From Cellvibrio sp. OA-2007 (GTDB taxonomy: Bacteria; Pseudomonadota; Gammaproteobacteria; Pseudomonadales; Cellvibrionaceae), in contig NZ_BBUL01000097.1 in the NCBI RefSeq assembly GCF_000953825.1, positions 124,001 through 188,000 on the forward strand: 64,000 bases of DNA. Reading direction: 5' to 3'. Under the pieces are notes generated by a model. The model did not search any database. It was not told the DNA's origin and saw nothing but the letters and a program-made list of their open reading frames with translations. Each line of letters opens with the position of its first letter. Position 1 is the stretch's first letter. The position numbers and the translations under genes were made by a program. Shown here piece by piece: positions 19,146-28,811 of this stretch.

Positions 19146-20522
19146 ATGAACGAGTTCCGCACCGAACACGACAGCATGGGCGAGGTACAAGTACCCAAAA
19201 CGGCGCTCTACGGCGCTCAAACCCAGCGTGCGCTCGACAACTTCGCCATCAGTAGCCTTACCCTGCCGCCACGCTTTATCCACGCTGTAGTCCATATCAA
19301 GAAAGCCGCTGCACTCACCAACCGCGAACTGGGGCTATTGGACGAAGACATGGCCTGGGCGATTTGTGCCGCTTGCGACAGCATAGCCGCAGGACATTAC
19401 GTCGATCAGTTCCCGGTAGATGTATTTCAAACCGGCTCGGGCACCAGCACCAATATGAATGTGAACGAGGTGATTGCCCATATCGCCAGCGATCTGGCCG
19501 GGCAAAAAGTGCATGCCAACGACCATGTCAACATGAGCCAAAGCAGCAACGACACCATTCCCAGCGCAATCCACATCAGCGCCGCCCTCGCCCTTAAGCA
19601 ACAATTATTTCCCGCACTGGAAGAACTGCACACCAGTTTGCTCGGCAAAGCCGAAGCATTAAGCGATGTAGTTAAAACCGGTCGCACTCATTTAATGGAT
19701 GCAATGCCCGTAACCTTCGGGCAAGAACTTAATGGTTGGGCGAGCCAAATGGAAAGTAATTACGTGCGCCTGCAGATGGCATTACCGCAGTTATTGCGCC
19801 TAGCACAAGGCGGCACCGCGGTGGGTACCGGCATTAACGCGCACGAAGAATTTGCCGAAAAATTTGCCGAACATTTAAGTGAGGCAACGGGTTTAGCGTT
19901 TGTGCCGGGCGATAATTTTTTTGCTTTGATGAGCGCACAGGATACTTCCGTTGCCATATCCGGCCATTTAAAAACCCTCGCCGTCAGCTTGATGAAAATC
20001 GCTAACGATTTGCGCTGGATGAATTCCGGCCCACTCGCCGGTTTAGCCGAGATCAGTTTAAAACCACTGCAACCCGGCTCATCAATTATGCCAGGCAAAG
20101 TCAATCCGGTGATTCCTGAAGCGGTGACCATGGTCTGCGCACAAGTCATGGGAAACGATGTCAGTATTGGTATCGCTGGGCAGTCTGGTAATTTTCAATT
20201 GAACGTGATGCTGCCATTGATCGCTTACAACTTATTGCAATCGATTGAATTGCTCAGCAATGCGAGCAATGAACTGGCCGATAAAACCATCGCAACCTTT
20301 ACCGTTAATCACATCAACTTACAAAAATCACTCGCACAAAATCCGATTCTGGTCACCGCATTGAATCCGATTATTGGCTACGAAAAAGCCGCTGCAATTG
20401 CGAAAAAGTCCTACAAAGAAGGCCGCGCGATTATTGATGTCGCGCAGGAAGAAACAGAATTAAGCCGCACAGAGTTGGAACAATTGCTTAACCCGGAAAA
20501 GTTAACGCGCGGCGGATTGTAA
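19146..20522 (+). CDS. fumC: Class II fumarate hydratase
   Basis: An iron-independent fumarase that interconverts fumarate and malate in the TCA cycle. The 458-aa protein has the fumarase/aspartase signature GSSIMPGKVNP, plus SGSGTSTNMNVNEV and the SQSSNDTIPSA block that includes active-site residues. A strong ribosome site AAGGAGG lies at 19135-19141 before the ATG. It lies about 10 kb from the suc/sdh cluster and is not in an operon with it. Being oxygen-stable, the enzyme would suit an aerobic lifestyle. Confidence 0.96.
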   Translation: MNEFRTEHDSMGEVQVPKTALYGAQTQRALDNFAISSLTLPPRFIHAVVHIKKAAALTNRELGLLDEDMAWAICAACDSIAAGHYVDQFPVDVFQTGSGTSTNMNVNEVIAHIASDLAGQKVHANDHVNMSQSSNDTIPSAIHISAALALKQQLFPALEELHTSLLGKAEALSDVVKTGRTHLMDAMPVTFGQELNGWASQMESNYVRLQMALPQLLRLAQGGTAVGTGINAHEEFAEKFAEHLSEATGLAFVPGDNFFALMSAQDTSVAISGHLKTLAVSLMKIANDLRWMNSGPLAGLAEISLKPLQPGSSIMPGKVNPVIPEAVTMVCAQVMGNDVSIGIAGQSGNFQLNVMLPLIAYNLLQSIELLSNASNELADKTIATFTVNHINLQKSLAQNPILVTALNPIIGYEKAAAIAKKSYKEGRAIIDVAQEETELSRTELEQLLNPEKLTRGGL

Positions 20523-20656
20523 TGTCAGCATCAAGTGATTAGCAACCGACTCATTTGCAGATACCGATTGTTACAATTTATTGAGTTCTGTTAGGGCAGT
20601 ATTGGCACAAAGAAGCCTGCGTTTAATACCTGCATTCACGACCAGAGAAACTATGT

Positions 20657-21073
20657 ATGAAGGACTTTACCTACCTGAGCCGTCGGTTAACATTAATCAT
20701 GCTGAGCTGCAGTATCGGGGCCTGCGTGGTCACCCCGAAAAAAGCGGCAAGCTATGACGAAAAATGCATGGTATCTACGCAAAAAATTGTACTTACCACG
20801 GAGCAAATGCGAACGTTCGATAACGTAGACTGCCTGACCAAAAGCTGCAAGTCAGAGCTGACAGGAGCATTAGTCGTTGCGACGTTAACGGCTACCACAA
20901 GCGCAATTGTATCGGGATCGGTAGCATTAATAGGCAACACACTCTACTGGCTAGAGAGCCAAGGTGAATGTCCTAATAAAACACGTCAAGAAAAAGATTC
21001 ACTCAAAATATTGCCAGAGATAACAGACGAAACTTATTTAATCAGAGAAGAAATAGTTACCGCTAAATTTTAG
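20657..21073 (+). CDS. Small predicted lipoprotein
   Basis: I do not recognise a family. The 138-aa product has a basic start, a hydrophobic segment, and a good lipobox IGAC with the lipid cysteine at residue 23. Four further cysteines lie at about residues 37, 59, 64 and 104 and could form disulfides. A second hydrophobic, Ala/Gly/Ser-rich stretch at about 70-95 could be a membrane-spanning or glycine-zipper helix. It is preceded by fumC on the same strand (134-base gap), and its 3' end overlaps the convergent methyltransferase gene by 11 bases. Confidence 0.7.
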   Translation: MKDFTYLSRRLTLIMLSCSIGACVVTPKKAASYDEKCMVSTQKIVLTTEQMRTFDNVDCLTKSCKSELTGALVVATLTATTSAIVSGSVALIGNTLYWLESQGECPNKTRQEKDSLKILPEITDETYLIREEIVTAKF

Positions 21074-21566
21074 CTTTATTATTTACATCCCGATTCTCTG
21101 CAATCGGACGCTCATCAATCACCGCCCTGCCCGATTTTGCCATGCGATCATAAAGCACCACATGCACGGTGGCAGCCAGATTCATGCAGCCGACGGTGGG
21201 AATGTAAACAACGTGTTGACAGTGATCCAACAGCTCCTTTTTGATCGATCCATCTTCCGGGCCAAAAATATAATAGGCGTTGTCCGGGTGAACAAAATCC
21301 ATCAATGGCGTTGCGCCTTCGATTAATTCCACCGCCACCAAGGATGCACCATCTGGAATATCATCCAATAAATTTTCAACTTCAACCAAAGCAATTTTGC
21401 TGCTGGCATCTTTGGTGTCCGCTGCAAATTTTTGCGCACGAGCAAAACGTACTCCGCTGTAAAAAACTGTGTCCGCTTCGTAACAACCGGCAGCGCGCAT
21501 AATCATGCCAACATTGACGGGGTTTTTAGGGTTAACCAAACCAATGTGGGAATATTTTTTACTCAT
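21063..21566 (-). CDS. TrmH/SpoU (SPOUT) family RNA methyltransferase
   Basis: A 167-aa predicted 2'-O-ribose RNA methyltransferase. The ATG at 21566 starts MSKKYSHIGLVNPKNPVNVG; the frame extends nine codons upstream without a ribosome site. The SPOUT motifs are visible in order: NPVNVGMIMRAAGC, YIFGPEDGSI (motif 2), and CMNLAATVHVVLYDR (motif 3), which form the trefoil knot that binds SAM. It is close to TrmL in size, but its N-terminus differs from TrmL, so I do not assign the target nucleotide. Confidence 0.85.
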   Translation of the reverse strand: MSKKYSHIGLVNPKNPVNVGMIMRAAGCYEADTVFYSGVRFARAQKFAADTKDASSKIALVEVENLLDDIPDGASLVAVELIEGATPLMDFVHPDNAYYIFGPEDGSIKKELLDHCQHVVYIPTVGCMNLAATVHVVLYDRMAKSGRAVIDERPIAENRDVNNKAKI

Positions 21567-21623
21567 AATTACAGCCTGACTTATCGCGCACAAAAAAAAT
21601 CACAAAGATTGAATGAAAAGACT

Positions 21624-22823
21624 TTAAGACAAACGATTTTTAAAATCGTCATATTCAAATTCACGAATAACATGTAGCTCATTGCTGCGCGAGTCCCATA
21701 TCGCAATGGCAGGCAAATTAATGCCGTTAAATGTGGTTGTTTTGACCATGGTGTAATGTGCCATATCGTCAAACATCAAGCGCTGACCAATTTGCAAAGG
21801 TTGTGCAAAAGAATAGTCGCCAATCACATCGCCAGCCAAACAGGTCATACCACCCAAACGATAGGTATGAGCAAATTCATTTGGCATGCCTGCACCTAAA
21901 ATATCCGCGCGGTACGGCATTTCTAATACATCTGGCATATGGCATGTAGCAGAAGTATCTAAAATCGCCTGTGCCATAGTATTCCAAGTGATATCCAACA
22001 CTTCGGCCACTAACACACCACTGCGAATAGCAACTGCTTCACCCGGCTCCAAATACACTTGCAATTGATGGCGCGCCATAAATGACTTAACCGTTTGGAT
22101 TAACTCATCCACTTGATAATCTTCACGGCTGATATGGTGACCGCCGCCAAAATTAATCCATTGAATACGCGAAAAATACTGGCCAAACCTTTCTTCTACT
22201 GCCGCCAAGGTACGCTGCAAAGGTGGCAAATCTTGCTGGCAAAGTGTATGAAAATGCAAACCGGTAATGCCATCTAAAATATCTGGATCATTCGCTAACG
22301 CTTGCTCAAATTGTGCAATGGGCACACCCATGCGTGAACAAGGCGCACAGGGGTCGTACAACGCCACTTCACCTTCGGAGTGCTCTGGGTTGATACGAAT
22401 ACCAAAATGCAATTCAGGGCGAGTTTGTTGTGCCGCCAGTGCCAAGGATTTAAACCGCGACCACTGCGAAAAAGAATTAAACAAAACATGATCGGCGATT
22501 TTTAAAATTTGAATTAAATCTGCCTCTTTATAAGCCGCAGAATAACAATGTACTTCACCACCAAATTCTTCCCGCCCTAAACGTGCCTCGTGCAATCCAC
22601 TCGCACAGGTTCCCGACAAATACTGACGAAATAAAGGTGCGAGGCTCCAGCAGGAAAATGCTTTTAAGGCACCCAACACTTTTGCACCGCTTTCACGCTG
22701 CACGCGATTGAGGATGGTTAAATTATCTTCCAGCGCTGCTTTGTCGATCACAAAACAAGGGGATGGCACACGGGTAGGATTAAAGTGAGTGAAATATTCG
22801 CGTTTTTGCATAAATGGGCACAT
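21624..22823 (-). CDS. nspC: Carboxynorspermidine/carboxyspermidine decarboxylase
   Basis: This PLP enzyme (alanine-racemase fold) decarboxylates carboxyspermidine to spermidine, or carboxynorspermidine to norspermidine. The 399-aa protein has the PLP lysine K54 in VLGALKAFS, HFHTLCQQD, a glycine-rich phosphate site (NFGGGHHISR), EPGEAVAIRSG, and the active-site cysteine region DTSATCHMPDVLEMPYR. An alternative start is the ATG four codons in. The dehydrogenase gene for the preceding step lies 67 bases upstream and speA comes before that, so putrescine-to-spermidine is encoded as a unit. Confidence 0.94.
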   Translation of the reverse strand: MCPFMQKREYFTHFNPTRVPSPCFVIDKAALEDNLTILNRVQRESGAKVLGALKAFSCWSLAPLFRQYLSGTCASGLHEARLGREEFGGEVHCYSAAYKEADLIQILKIADHVLFNSFSQWSRFKSLALAAQQTRPELHFGIRINPEHSEGEVALYDPCAPCSRMGVPIAQFEQALANDPDILDGITGLHFHTLCQQDLPPLQRTLAAVEERFGQYFSRIQWINFGGGHHISREDYQVDELIQTVKSFMARHQLQVYLEPGEAVAIRSGVLVAEVLDITWNTMAQAILDTSATCHMPDVLEMPYRADILGAGMPNEFAHTYRLGGMTCLAGDVIGDYSFAQPLQIGQRLMFDDMAHYTMVKTTTFNGINLPAIAIWDSRSNELHVIREFEYDDFKNRLS

Positions 22824-22890
22824 CGTTTAATCAAAATGACGGTGGGTATCGCTTAGGCTCCACCCACCCTACTGCAGCAATGAATCAATA

Positions 22891-24090
22891 TCAGCCGTTT
22901 ATTGCGCTGGGATCAACCGCAACAACTTGCCAAGGCAGACCGTATTTATTCAAATCCTCCATAAACGGATCAGGATCATACTCCTCCATATTCCACACGC
23001 CCGGCTTTTTCCACTTGCCTTCCAAAATCATTTTTGCACCGATCATCGCCGGCACACCAGTGGTGTAGGAAATCGCCTGGGATTTTACTTCGCGATAACA
23101 CTCTTGATGGTCGCACACGTTGTACACAAACATCGCCACTGGTTTGCCATCTTTCACACCCTGAGCAAAACAACCAATACAGGTTTTGCCTTTGGTTAAG
23201 GGGCCAAGGCTTGCAGGGTCAGGCAGCAGTGCTTTTAAAAATTGCAGCGGCACTATTTCACGCCCTTCAAACATGACTGGCTCAATACCCGTCATGCCCA
23301 CATTGCCCAACACTTCCAAGTGTTTTAAATAATTGTCGGAAAACGTCATCCAAAAACGCGCACGTTTAATTTCTGGAAAGTGTTTTACCAACGACTCTAA
23401 TTCTTCGTGGTACATCATGTAGATTTTTTTGGGGCCAATCTCCGCCGGGAAATCAAACACTTGATTGACAGACAATGGAGGAGTTTCAACCCAGCTGCCA
23501 TTTTCCCAATAGCGACCATTAGCAGTGACTTCGCGGATATTGATTTCCGGATTAAAGTTGGTTGCAAATGGCAAACCGTGATCACCGGCGTTGCAATCGA
23601 TAATATCCAGATAGTGAATTTCATCAAAATAATGTTTTTTCAAATAAGCGGTATAGACATTGGTGACGCCTGGATCAAAACCTGAACCCAAGAGTGCGGT
23701 CAAACCGGCATTTTTAAATTTATCCTGATAAGCCCACTGCCAGGAGTATTCAAATTTAGCGGTATCCAACGGCTCGTAATTGGCGGTATCCAAATAATCC
23801 ACACCGGCTTCAAGGCAAGCATCCATAATGGTGAGATCTTGATATGGCAGAGCGACATTGATTACCAAATCAGGTTTTTCTGCATTAATCAGCGCGACCA
23901 ACTGCGGCACATTGTCGGCATCAACCTGTGCGGTTTTAATAGGACGATTTAATTGCGCGGCAATGGCTTTACATTTTGCTTCGGTACGGCTTGCCAATAC
24001 AATTTCGGAAAAGACTTCTGGCAATTGTGCGCACTTATGCACCACAACACCGCTGACACCACCGGCACCGATAATTAATACTTTTGCCAT
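22891..24090 (-). CDS. Carboxynorspermidine/carboxyspermidine dehydrogenase
   Basis: An NADPH-dependent enzyme of the saccharopine-dehydrogenase (Lys1-like) family. It condenses aspartate semialdehyde with putrescine (or diaminopropane) to give carboxyspermidine (or carboxynorspermidine). The 399-aa protein starts with a Rossmann motif (LIIGAGGVSGVVVH) and has GSGFDPGVTNVYTAY and CNAGDHGLPFATNFNPEINIR, typical of this enzyme rather than of saccharopine dehydrogenase. A GGAGG ribosome site precedes the ATG by seven bases. It lies between speA and nspC. Confidence 0.92.
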   Translation of the reverse strand: MAKVLIIGAGGVSGVVVHKCAQLPEVFSEIVLASRTEAKCKAIAAQLNRPIKTAQVDADNVPQLVALINAEKPDLVINVALPYQDLTIMDACLEAGVDYLDTANYEPLDTAKFEYSWQWAYQDKFKNAGLTALLGSGFDPGVTNVYTAYLKKHYFDEIHYLDIIDCNAGDHGLPFATNFNPEINIREVTANGRYWENGSWVETPPLSVNQVFDFPAEIGPKKIYMMYHEELESLVKHFPEIKRARFWMTFSDNYLKHLEVLGNVGMTGIEPVMFEGREIVPLQFLKALLPDPASLGPLTKGKTCIGCFAQGVKDGKPVAMFVYNVCDHQECYREVKSQAISYTTGVPAMIGAKMILEGKWKKPGVWNMEEYDPDPFMEDLNKYGLPWQVVAVDPSAING

Positions 24091-24155
24091 AACAGGCCTC
24101 CACTAAAATAAAAAATGTTATGCCTGCGCACTGGCAGCCACAGAAGTGTTAAAAA

Positions 24156-26075
24156 TCATTTCTCGAAATAGGTATAGCCGCGCAACCCTTCAGAGTAAGC
24201 CGCTAACATTTGCTGCCGATCGGCAATAGTGATGATGTTATCGCGTACTGCCTGTTCAGCCGTTTGGCGGAATTGTTCGTAGAGTGAGTTGGGCTTGTAT
24301 TCCACGTAGCTCAATACATCGGCAATGCTATCGCCATGCAGTTCGTGTACGAAATCAATGCTGCTATCGGCGTTAATCCGCACGCTGGCGACATTGGTAT
24401 CGCCAAACAAATTATGCAAGTCACCCAATGTTTCCTGATACGCGCCAACCAGAAATACGCCGAGATAATATTCATCGCCTGCAGCAATTGGGTGCAGTGG
24501 CAAGGTTGTAGACTCACCTTCTGACGTCGCAAATTTTTGCAGTTTGCCATCGCAATCACAGGTGAGATCTGCAATCACGGCCTGACGAGTAGGCTCTTCG
24601 TTGAGGCGATGAATGGGCATTACCGGAAATATTTGCTCAATCGCCCAAGCGTCGGGCAAAGATTGAAAGATGCTGAAATTACCGTAATAAATATCGGCCA
24701 ACAATTGTGGCAAGCTTTCTAATTCAGCCGGAATGCGTTTCATGGTTGGCAAGAGTGATGCAATTTTTTGCAGCGCCGCCAAATAAATATTTTCGCCCAA
24801 TACGCGATGACGCAGATTAATATCGCCCGAGTGAAACAAATCGCGAATTTTATCGCGATAGTAAATCACATCATTGTAAGACTCTTGCAAACCGACAGCC
24901 TTAATAACCGACAAGGTGTGCCAGAGGTTTTCAATCATCTCATGGCAACCAACCGGTAAAGACTCAGGCATAGATGTAGGTTCAAAATGGGTAACATCGA
25001 GAATATTAAATAACAACACCGATGTATGCGCGACAGTCGCACGCCCGGATTCGGTGACAATAATCGGATGAGGAATTTGGTGGGCATCAAGACTTTCCTG
25101 TATCGCCTCTACTACATCGATACAATACTCTTTTACCGAGTAGTTACGACTGTGGCCGTTAGTGCTGCAGGTACCGTCGTAATCAATTGCAAGGCCGCCA
25201 CCTAAATCCAAATAGCCCAGTGGCGCGCCCTCGCCGACTAATTCAATATAATAACGGCAAGCTTCCAATACCCCGGCACGAATACTGCGAATATTCGGAA
25301 TTTGCGAACCCAAATGAAAATGCAGCAATTGAAAACAGTGCAATAAATTAGCGTCGCGCAATGTATCAATTACCGCTACCAATTCATTGGTATTTAAACC
25401 GAATAGGCTGCGGTCACCGCTGTCTTCGCTCCAATGCCCTTCAACTTTGGTGGATAATTTCAAACGCACGCCAATCAATGGCTCAACATCCATCGCCCGA
25501 CTGCGTTCAATTACCGACTGCAATTCACTCAGGGTTTCCAATACAAAAAAACATTTGAAACCTAATTTACGCGCTTCCAATCCCAATGAAATAAATTCGG
25601 CATCTTTGTAACCATTGCAAATAATTAAGCTATCGCGATTAGTTAATGTCGCCATTGCAATCATTAATTCTGCTTTGCTGCCTGCTTCCAATCCGTGGTT
25701 GTAGCGCTCGCCAAAACGGGCAATCTCGGCAATCACATGACTTTGCTGATTTACTTTGATAGGAAATGCGCCGCGGTATTGACCGCGATAACCACTCGCT
25801 TCAATAGCCTGAGCAAATGAGTCATTCAAAATACTAATGCGGGAATCAAGAATATTTTCAAGACGCAACAGAACCGGCATTTGTAAACCGCGCTGTTGCA
25901 GACCATCGACTATGTCCATCAGTGATACACTGACTTCGCCCGCTGCTGTAGGTGCACGAACAACCACCTCACCTTTTGGCGAAACGCCAAAATAACCAGT
26001 ACTCCACTCATCGATACCATAGAGATCGGCGGACTTACGCGCAGACCATGTCGTTGGTTGCTCTGAGTTGTTCAT
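24156..26075 (-). CDS. speA: Biosynthetic arginine decarboxylase
   Basis: This PLP-dependent enzyme converts arginine to agmatine, the first step of the AguA-AguB putrescine route. The ATG at 26075 is preferred because AGGA sits seven bases upstream (639 aa); an ATG at 26090 and a GTG at 26108 are possible. Family marks are FPIKVNQQSHVIAEI with the PLP lysine, HFHLGSQIPNIRSIR, LGGGLAIDYDGT, and a C-terminal active-site region VCNDxT-like VTCDCDGK (read here as LTCDCDGK). It heads a polyamine group with the carboxyspermidine dehydrogenase and nspC. Confidence 0.95.
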   Translation of the reverse strand: MNNSEQPTTWSARKSADLYGIDEWSTGYFGVSPKGEVVVRAPTAAGEVSVSLMDIVDGLQQRGLQMPVLLRLENILDSRISILNDSFAQAIEASGYRGQYRGAFPIKVNQQSHVIAEIARFGERYNHGLEAGSKAELMIAMATLTNRDSLIICNGYKDAEFISLGLEARKLGFKCFFVLETLSELQSVIERSRAMDVEPLIGVRLKLSTKVEGHWSEDSGDRSLFGLNTNELVAVIDTLRDANLLHCFQLLHFHLGSQIPNIRSIRAGVLEACRYYIELVGEGAPLGYLDLGGGLAIDYDGTCSTNGHSRNYSVKEYCIDVVEAIQESLDAHQIPHPIIVTESGRATVAHTSVLLFNILDVTHFEPTSMPESLPVGCHEMIENLWHTLSVIKAVGLQESYNDVIYYRDKIRDLFHSGDINLRHRVLGENIYLAALQKIASLLPTMKRIPAELESLPQLLADIYYGNFSIFQSLPDAWAIEQIFPVMPIHRLNEEPTRQAVIADLTCDCDGKLQKFATSEGESTTLPLHPIAAGDEYYLGVFLVGAYQETLGDLHNLFGDTNVASVRINADSSIDFVHELHGDSIADVLSYVEYKPNSLYEQFRQTAEQAVRDNIITIADRQQMLAAYSEGLRGYTYFEK

Positions 26076-26171
26076 AATTTCGTCCTGCATTGTTAACGGC
26101 TTTTCCACGACAAAAAAATAACAACCCGATAGATACTGGATATTGGGTCAATTTTTATCGCGAAAATGAAA

Positions 26172-26223
26172 AATGGCGCGCAATTTTCCACATTTTGTGT
26201 GAAAAATAAAGCTTCGCGCCATT
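26172..26223. repeat. Two-part 52-base hairpin between the pectate lyase gene and speA
   Basis: AATGGCGCG (26172-26180) pairs with CGCGCCATT (26215-26223). Inside, TTTTC-CACA pairs with TGTG-GAAAA around a three-base loop with one bulged base. No T tract follows on the minus strand, so it is not a standard intrinsic terminator. It could shield the 3' end of the pectate lyase message or act in the speA leader. Confidence 0.55.
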
Positions 26224-26254
26224 ATGAGCAGAAATTAATCAGCAACAACCTTTT

Positions 26255-27886
26255 CTATTGTGCTGACTGTTGTTGCAGATATTGAATAAGCACACCCATA
26301 TTTTTGATGTAAGCACCCGTTGAAATTCCCTTCACGGGATTATTCACCGGATAGGGCGATGTATCCCATTCATCGCCGACCATAGTAGCAGCATAGTCAT
26401 TAGTCGCTCTGGTGATTGGCGCATTCCCTTTATAGGGATTGGTGGTGTAATACAGCGGTGTCGGCCAGTAGCCCTGCTGATTGAGCTCCGCGACCAAAGC
26501 CGCCGCTTGCTCTGCCAAGCTATCTGCAACAGGCATTTTTTGCGCACGAAAATTCAAATCAGAAACACTGACCTTGCCCAAGGTAAAATACCGGGGAAGC
26601 ACGATCTCCCCCATCGCTTTCAAGGGTGAATTTGCGGTGGCTTGATCTGGGGTAAGCGCTAGCGCATCTTGATAATCGGCACGTAACTTGGCCACATTAA
26701 TGATGCTGGCTGATTTGTAATGCGCAAGCATATTGCCCGGCGTGTAATCCACATAATATTCACCATTGCTCACATTCGCTCCGCGCCTGTGGGTAAATAG
26801 GGACCTATTAGTGCCCAACTCAATAAACGACGGATGGCTACGCCCCTCGTATTCCGGCTTGTGAGTCGCGAATTGCAGGCTCTCCAACCAATCTAACGCG
26901 GCGGGGATCGGCGCGAGAAACTTTGTCTCTCCCGTCATACGGTAAAACTTGATGAGTTGCTGGATATTCTCTGCCGTGGTTGGCGTATGCAGCGATTTTG
27001 GTTCATAGGAACGAGCACCTGCCGGTACGAGTTCAAGGGTGTATTGCAGCGCCCAACCCGGTTGCGGCTGCCCCATCTGTGTCACCAAAAAACTGTTCAT
27101 CGCACGGATAACAGGCTCGCGCACCCGCGCTTCTCCCAAAACTTGATAGCACATCAATAAGAAATCGATATTTTCTGCAGCGACATCATCGTTAAAGGTA
27201 ATGAATGAAGAATAGTCAGCATGATCCTTTGCAGGATGATCGTGCATCAACGGAAAACGCTGCGGCCAGCCGCCTATGGGATATTGGCTATCCAACATAA
27301 AGTCGATTGCTTTAGTCAGTGCCGGGCGATATTTGGGATCCAGCTTTTCTACATACAAACGCAAAAGGAATTTTGCCGCCTCTGCCGTGCCCACATCATC
27401 AAAGGTCGCATTGCCGTAATAGTGCTGGAACTCCTCTAGCCGCCAAGCGCTTTTCCCGATAGTCGCATACCAATCCTTGAGCGATGCCTCACCATTAAAG
27501 TCCGCAACGTAATTCCAGCCACCACTGGGGTGCTGAGCATAGATAATCGCTCCTGCCACCCGCTCAGCAGCCGTGTAATAGAATTCATCACCTGTAGCAT
27601 GGTAGGCATCCAAAAATAGATGCCCCACGCTTGCGGTGCCTGGCGGCTGCATCCAGATCATCGACCGCCGCGCTTCCAACTCACCCCACTGGCGGGAAAA
27701 GTCCGGCAAATAAGACCACACAAAACCACCACGATAACTCGCCTTTTCCAACATAAATTGGCTGGCCGTTTTCATGGTTTTATAAATTTTTTCAGGTGCA
27801 GCTTCTGCCGCAAATAAGCGCAACGATAAAAGCAAAGAAATCAGAATGAAAATACAACGGGAAAAATTCGGGTTGATTATGCGCAT
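26255..27886 (-). CDS. Family 10 polysaccharide lyase (pectate lyase), secreted
   Basis: A predicted extracellular or periplasmic pectate lyase that cleaves polygalacturonate by beta-elimination. The 543-aa protein has a signal peptide (residues 1 to about 28, hydrophobic core CIFILISLLLSLRLFA). It shows PL10 hallmarks: SGGWNYVADF, SQYPIGGWPQRFPL, ITFNDDVAAENIDFLL, and PGWALQYTLELVPAGARSYEP. There is no carbohydrate-binding module, unlike many Cellvibrio plant-cell-wall enzymes. The last 100 residues include TRATNDYAATMVGDEWDTSPYP. It stands alone, preceded by an AT-rich promoter region with an inverted repeat at 27963-27975. Confidence 0.85.
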   Translation of the reverse strand: MRIINPNFSRCIFILISLLLSLRLFAAEAAPEKIYKTMKTASQFMLEKASYRGGFVWSYLPDFSRQWGELEARRSMIWMQPPGTASVGHLFLDAYHATGDEFYYTAAERVAGAIIYAQHPSGGWNYVADFNGEASLKDWYATIGKSAWRLEEFQHYYGNATFDDVGTAEAAKFLLRLYVEKLDPKYRPALTKAIDFMLDSQYPIGGWPQRFPLMHDHPAKDHADYSSFITFNDDVAAENIDFLLMCYQVLGEARVREPVIRAMNSFLVTQMGQPQPGWALQYTLELVPAGARSYEPKSLHTPTTAENIQQLIKFYRMTGETKFLAPIPAALDWLESLQFATHKPEYEGRSHPSFIELGTNRSLFTHRRGANVSNGEYYVDYTPGNMLAHYKSASIINVAKLRADYQDALALTPDQATANSPLKAMGEIVLPRYFTLGKVSVSDLNFRAQKMPVADSLAEQAAALVAELNQQGYWPTPLYYTTNPYKGNAPITRATNDYAATMVGDEWDTSPYPVNNPVKGISTGAYIKNMGVLIQYLQQQSAQ

Positions 27887-27962
27887 AGCCAGTCTCTATT
27901 GTTATGGATTCTGCGACCAAAAACCGTTTGCCGACAATTACTTATAATATTTTTTAAATAGC

Positions 27963-27975
27963 GATATCCAATATC
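27963..27975. promoter_or_regulatory. Small inverted repeat upstream of the pectate lyase gene
   Basis: GATAT and ATATC flank a three-base centre, about 80 bases upstream of the pectate lyase start in an AT-rich stretch. A -10-like TATTAT lies just downstream on the minus strand. It is a possible operator; no regulator gene adjoins it. Confidence 0.3.
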
Positions 27976-28051
27976 ACACAAATAATAAGCATCGTGACAA
28001 CTTAGTTATAGTCGATTAACACTTATTATCCTTACGCTAGAATCGCCTCCG

Positions 28052-28672
28052 TCAAATAGCCAACTGCGGGAACATCCCTTTTATTCCACCCGCTATAAAC
28101 TCTACCGCTATCGCGACCAGCAACAGCCCCATAATCCGCGTAGACATAACAATACTGCGTTTACTGAGGTGTTGACTGAACCAAGGTAAAAATTTGAAGC
28201 AGAGCAATAGCGAAAGGCTGACGAACAGGATACAAAGGGTAATCGCCAAATAATGTACGACTGAACTGGACTGGTGAGCATAAACAATCACCGCACTCAT
28301 AGCACCCGGGCCAGCCAGGAGTGGCATTGTTAGTGGTACCAAGGCTATGGTTTCATCCTGGGCTGCTTCAATATCTTCCGGCGTATGCCCTCGAGACTTT
28401 AACATCGTCAGCCCCATTAGCAGCAATATAATTCCACCGGCGCAGCGAAACGCATCAATACTGATACCAAAAGCCCAGAGAATCCACTCCCCAATTAATA
28501 AAGCAACCATCAGCGCTGCACACACAGAGATAACCGTTAGGCGAGCAGTTTTTATCTGCTGCTCATGGCTTTGGTGAACGGTTAACGCAATAAAAACAGG
28601 AATGGCCCCCAGGGGATCGACGATGGCCAACAGGCCTATGAGGAATTTGGTGTATTCAGTGATTTCGAGCAT
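28052..28672 (-). CDS. MarC-family integral membrane protein
   Basis: A 206-aa inner-membrane protein with six predicted transmembrane helices. The N-terminal motif LLAIVDPLGAIPVFIALT is diagnostic for the MarC (UPF0056) family. The ATG at 28672 is chosen because the motif then sits at the usual distance; the frame is open 17 codons further upstream. The family was once linked to multiple antibiotic resistance but its function is unknown. The neighbouring eCIS-like gene is on the same strand 139 bases upstream, with no sign of coupling. Confidence 0.88.
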   Translation of the reverse strand: MLEITEYTKFLIGLLAIVDPLGAIPVFIALTVHQSHEQQIKTARLTVISVCAALMVALLIGEWILWAFGISIDAFRCAGGIILLLMGLTMLKSRGHTPEDIEAAQDETIALVPLTMPLLAGPGAMSAVIVYAHQSSSVVHYLAITLCILFVSLSLLLCFKFLPWFSQHLSKRSIVMSTRIMGLLLVAIAVEFIAGGIKGMFPQLAI

Positions 28673-28811
28673 GATTTTTCTTCTGAAATTTTCTCTAAGT
28701 CTAGATCTATTTTGAAAAAACACCGCAACAATCGAAAAATCTGGTTATTGCGAAGAAGTTATTAATTTTTATCTCATCACCCACGGAAAACCGATATAGA
28801 CGATAGCATAT

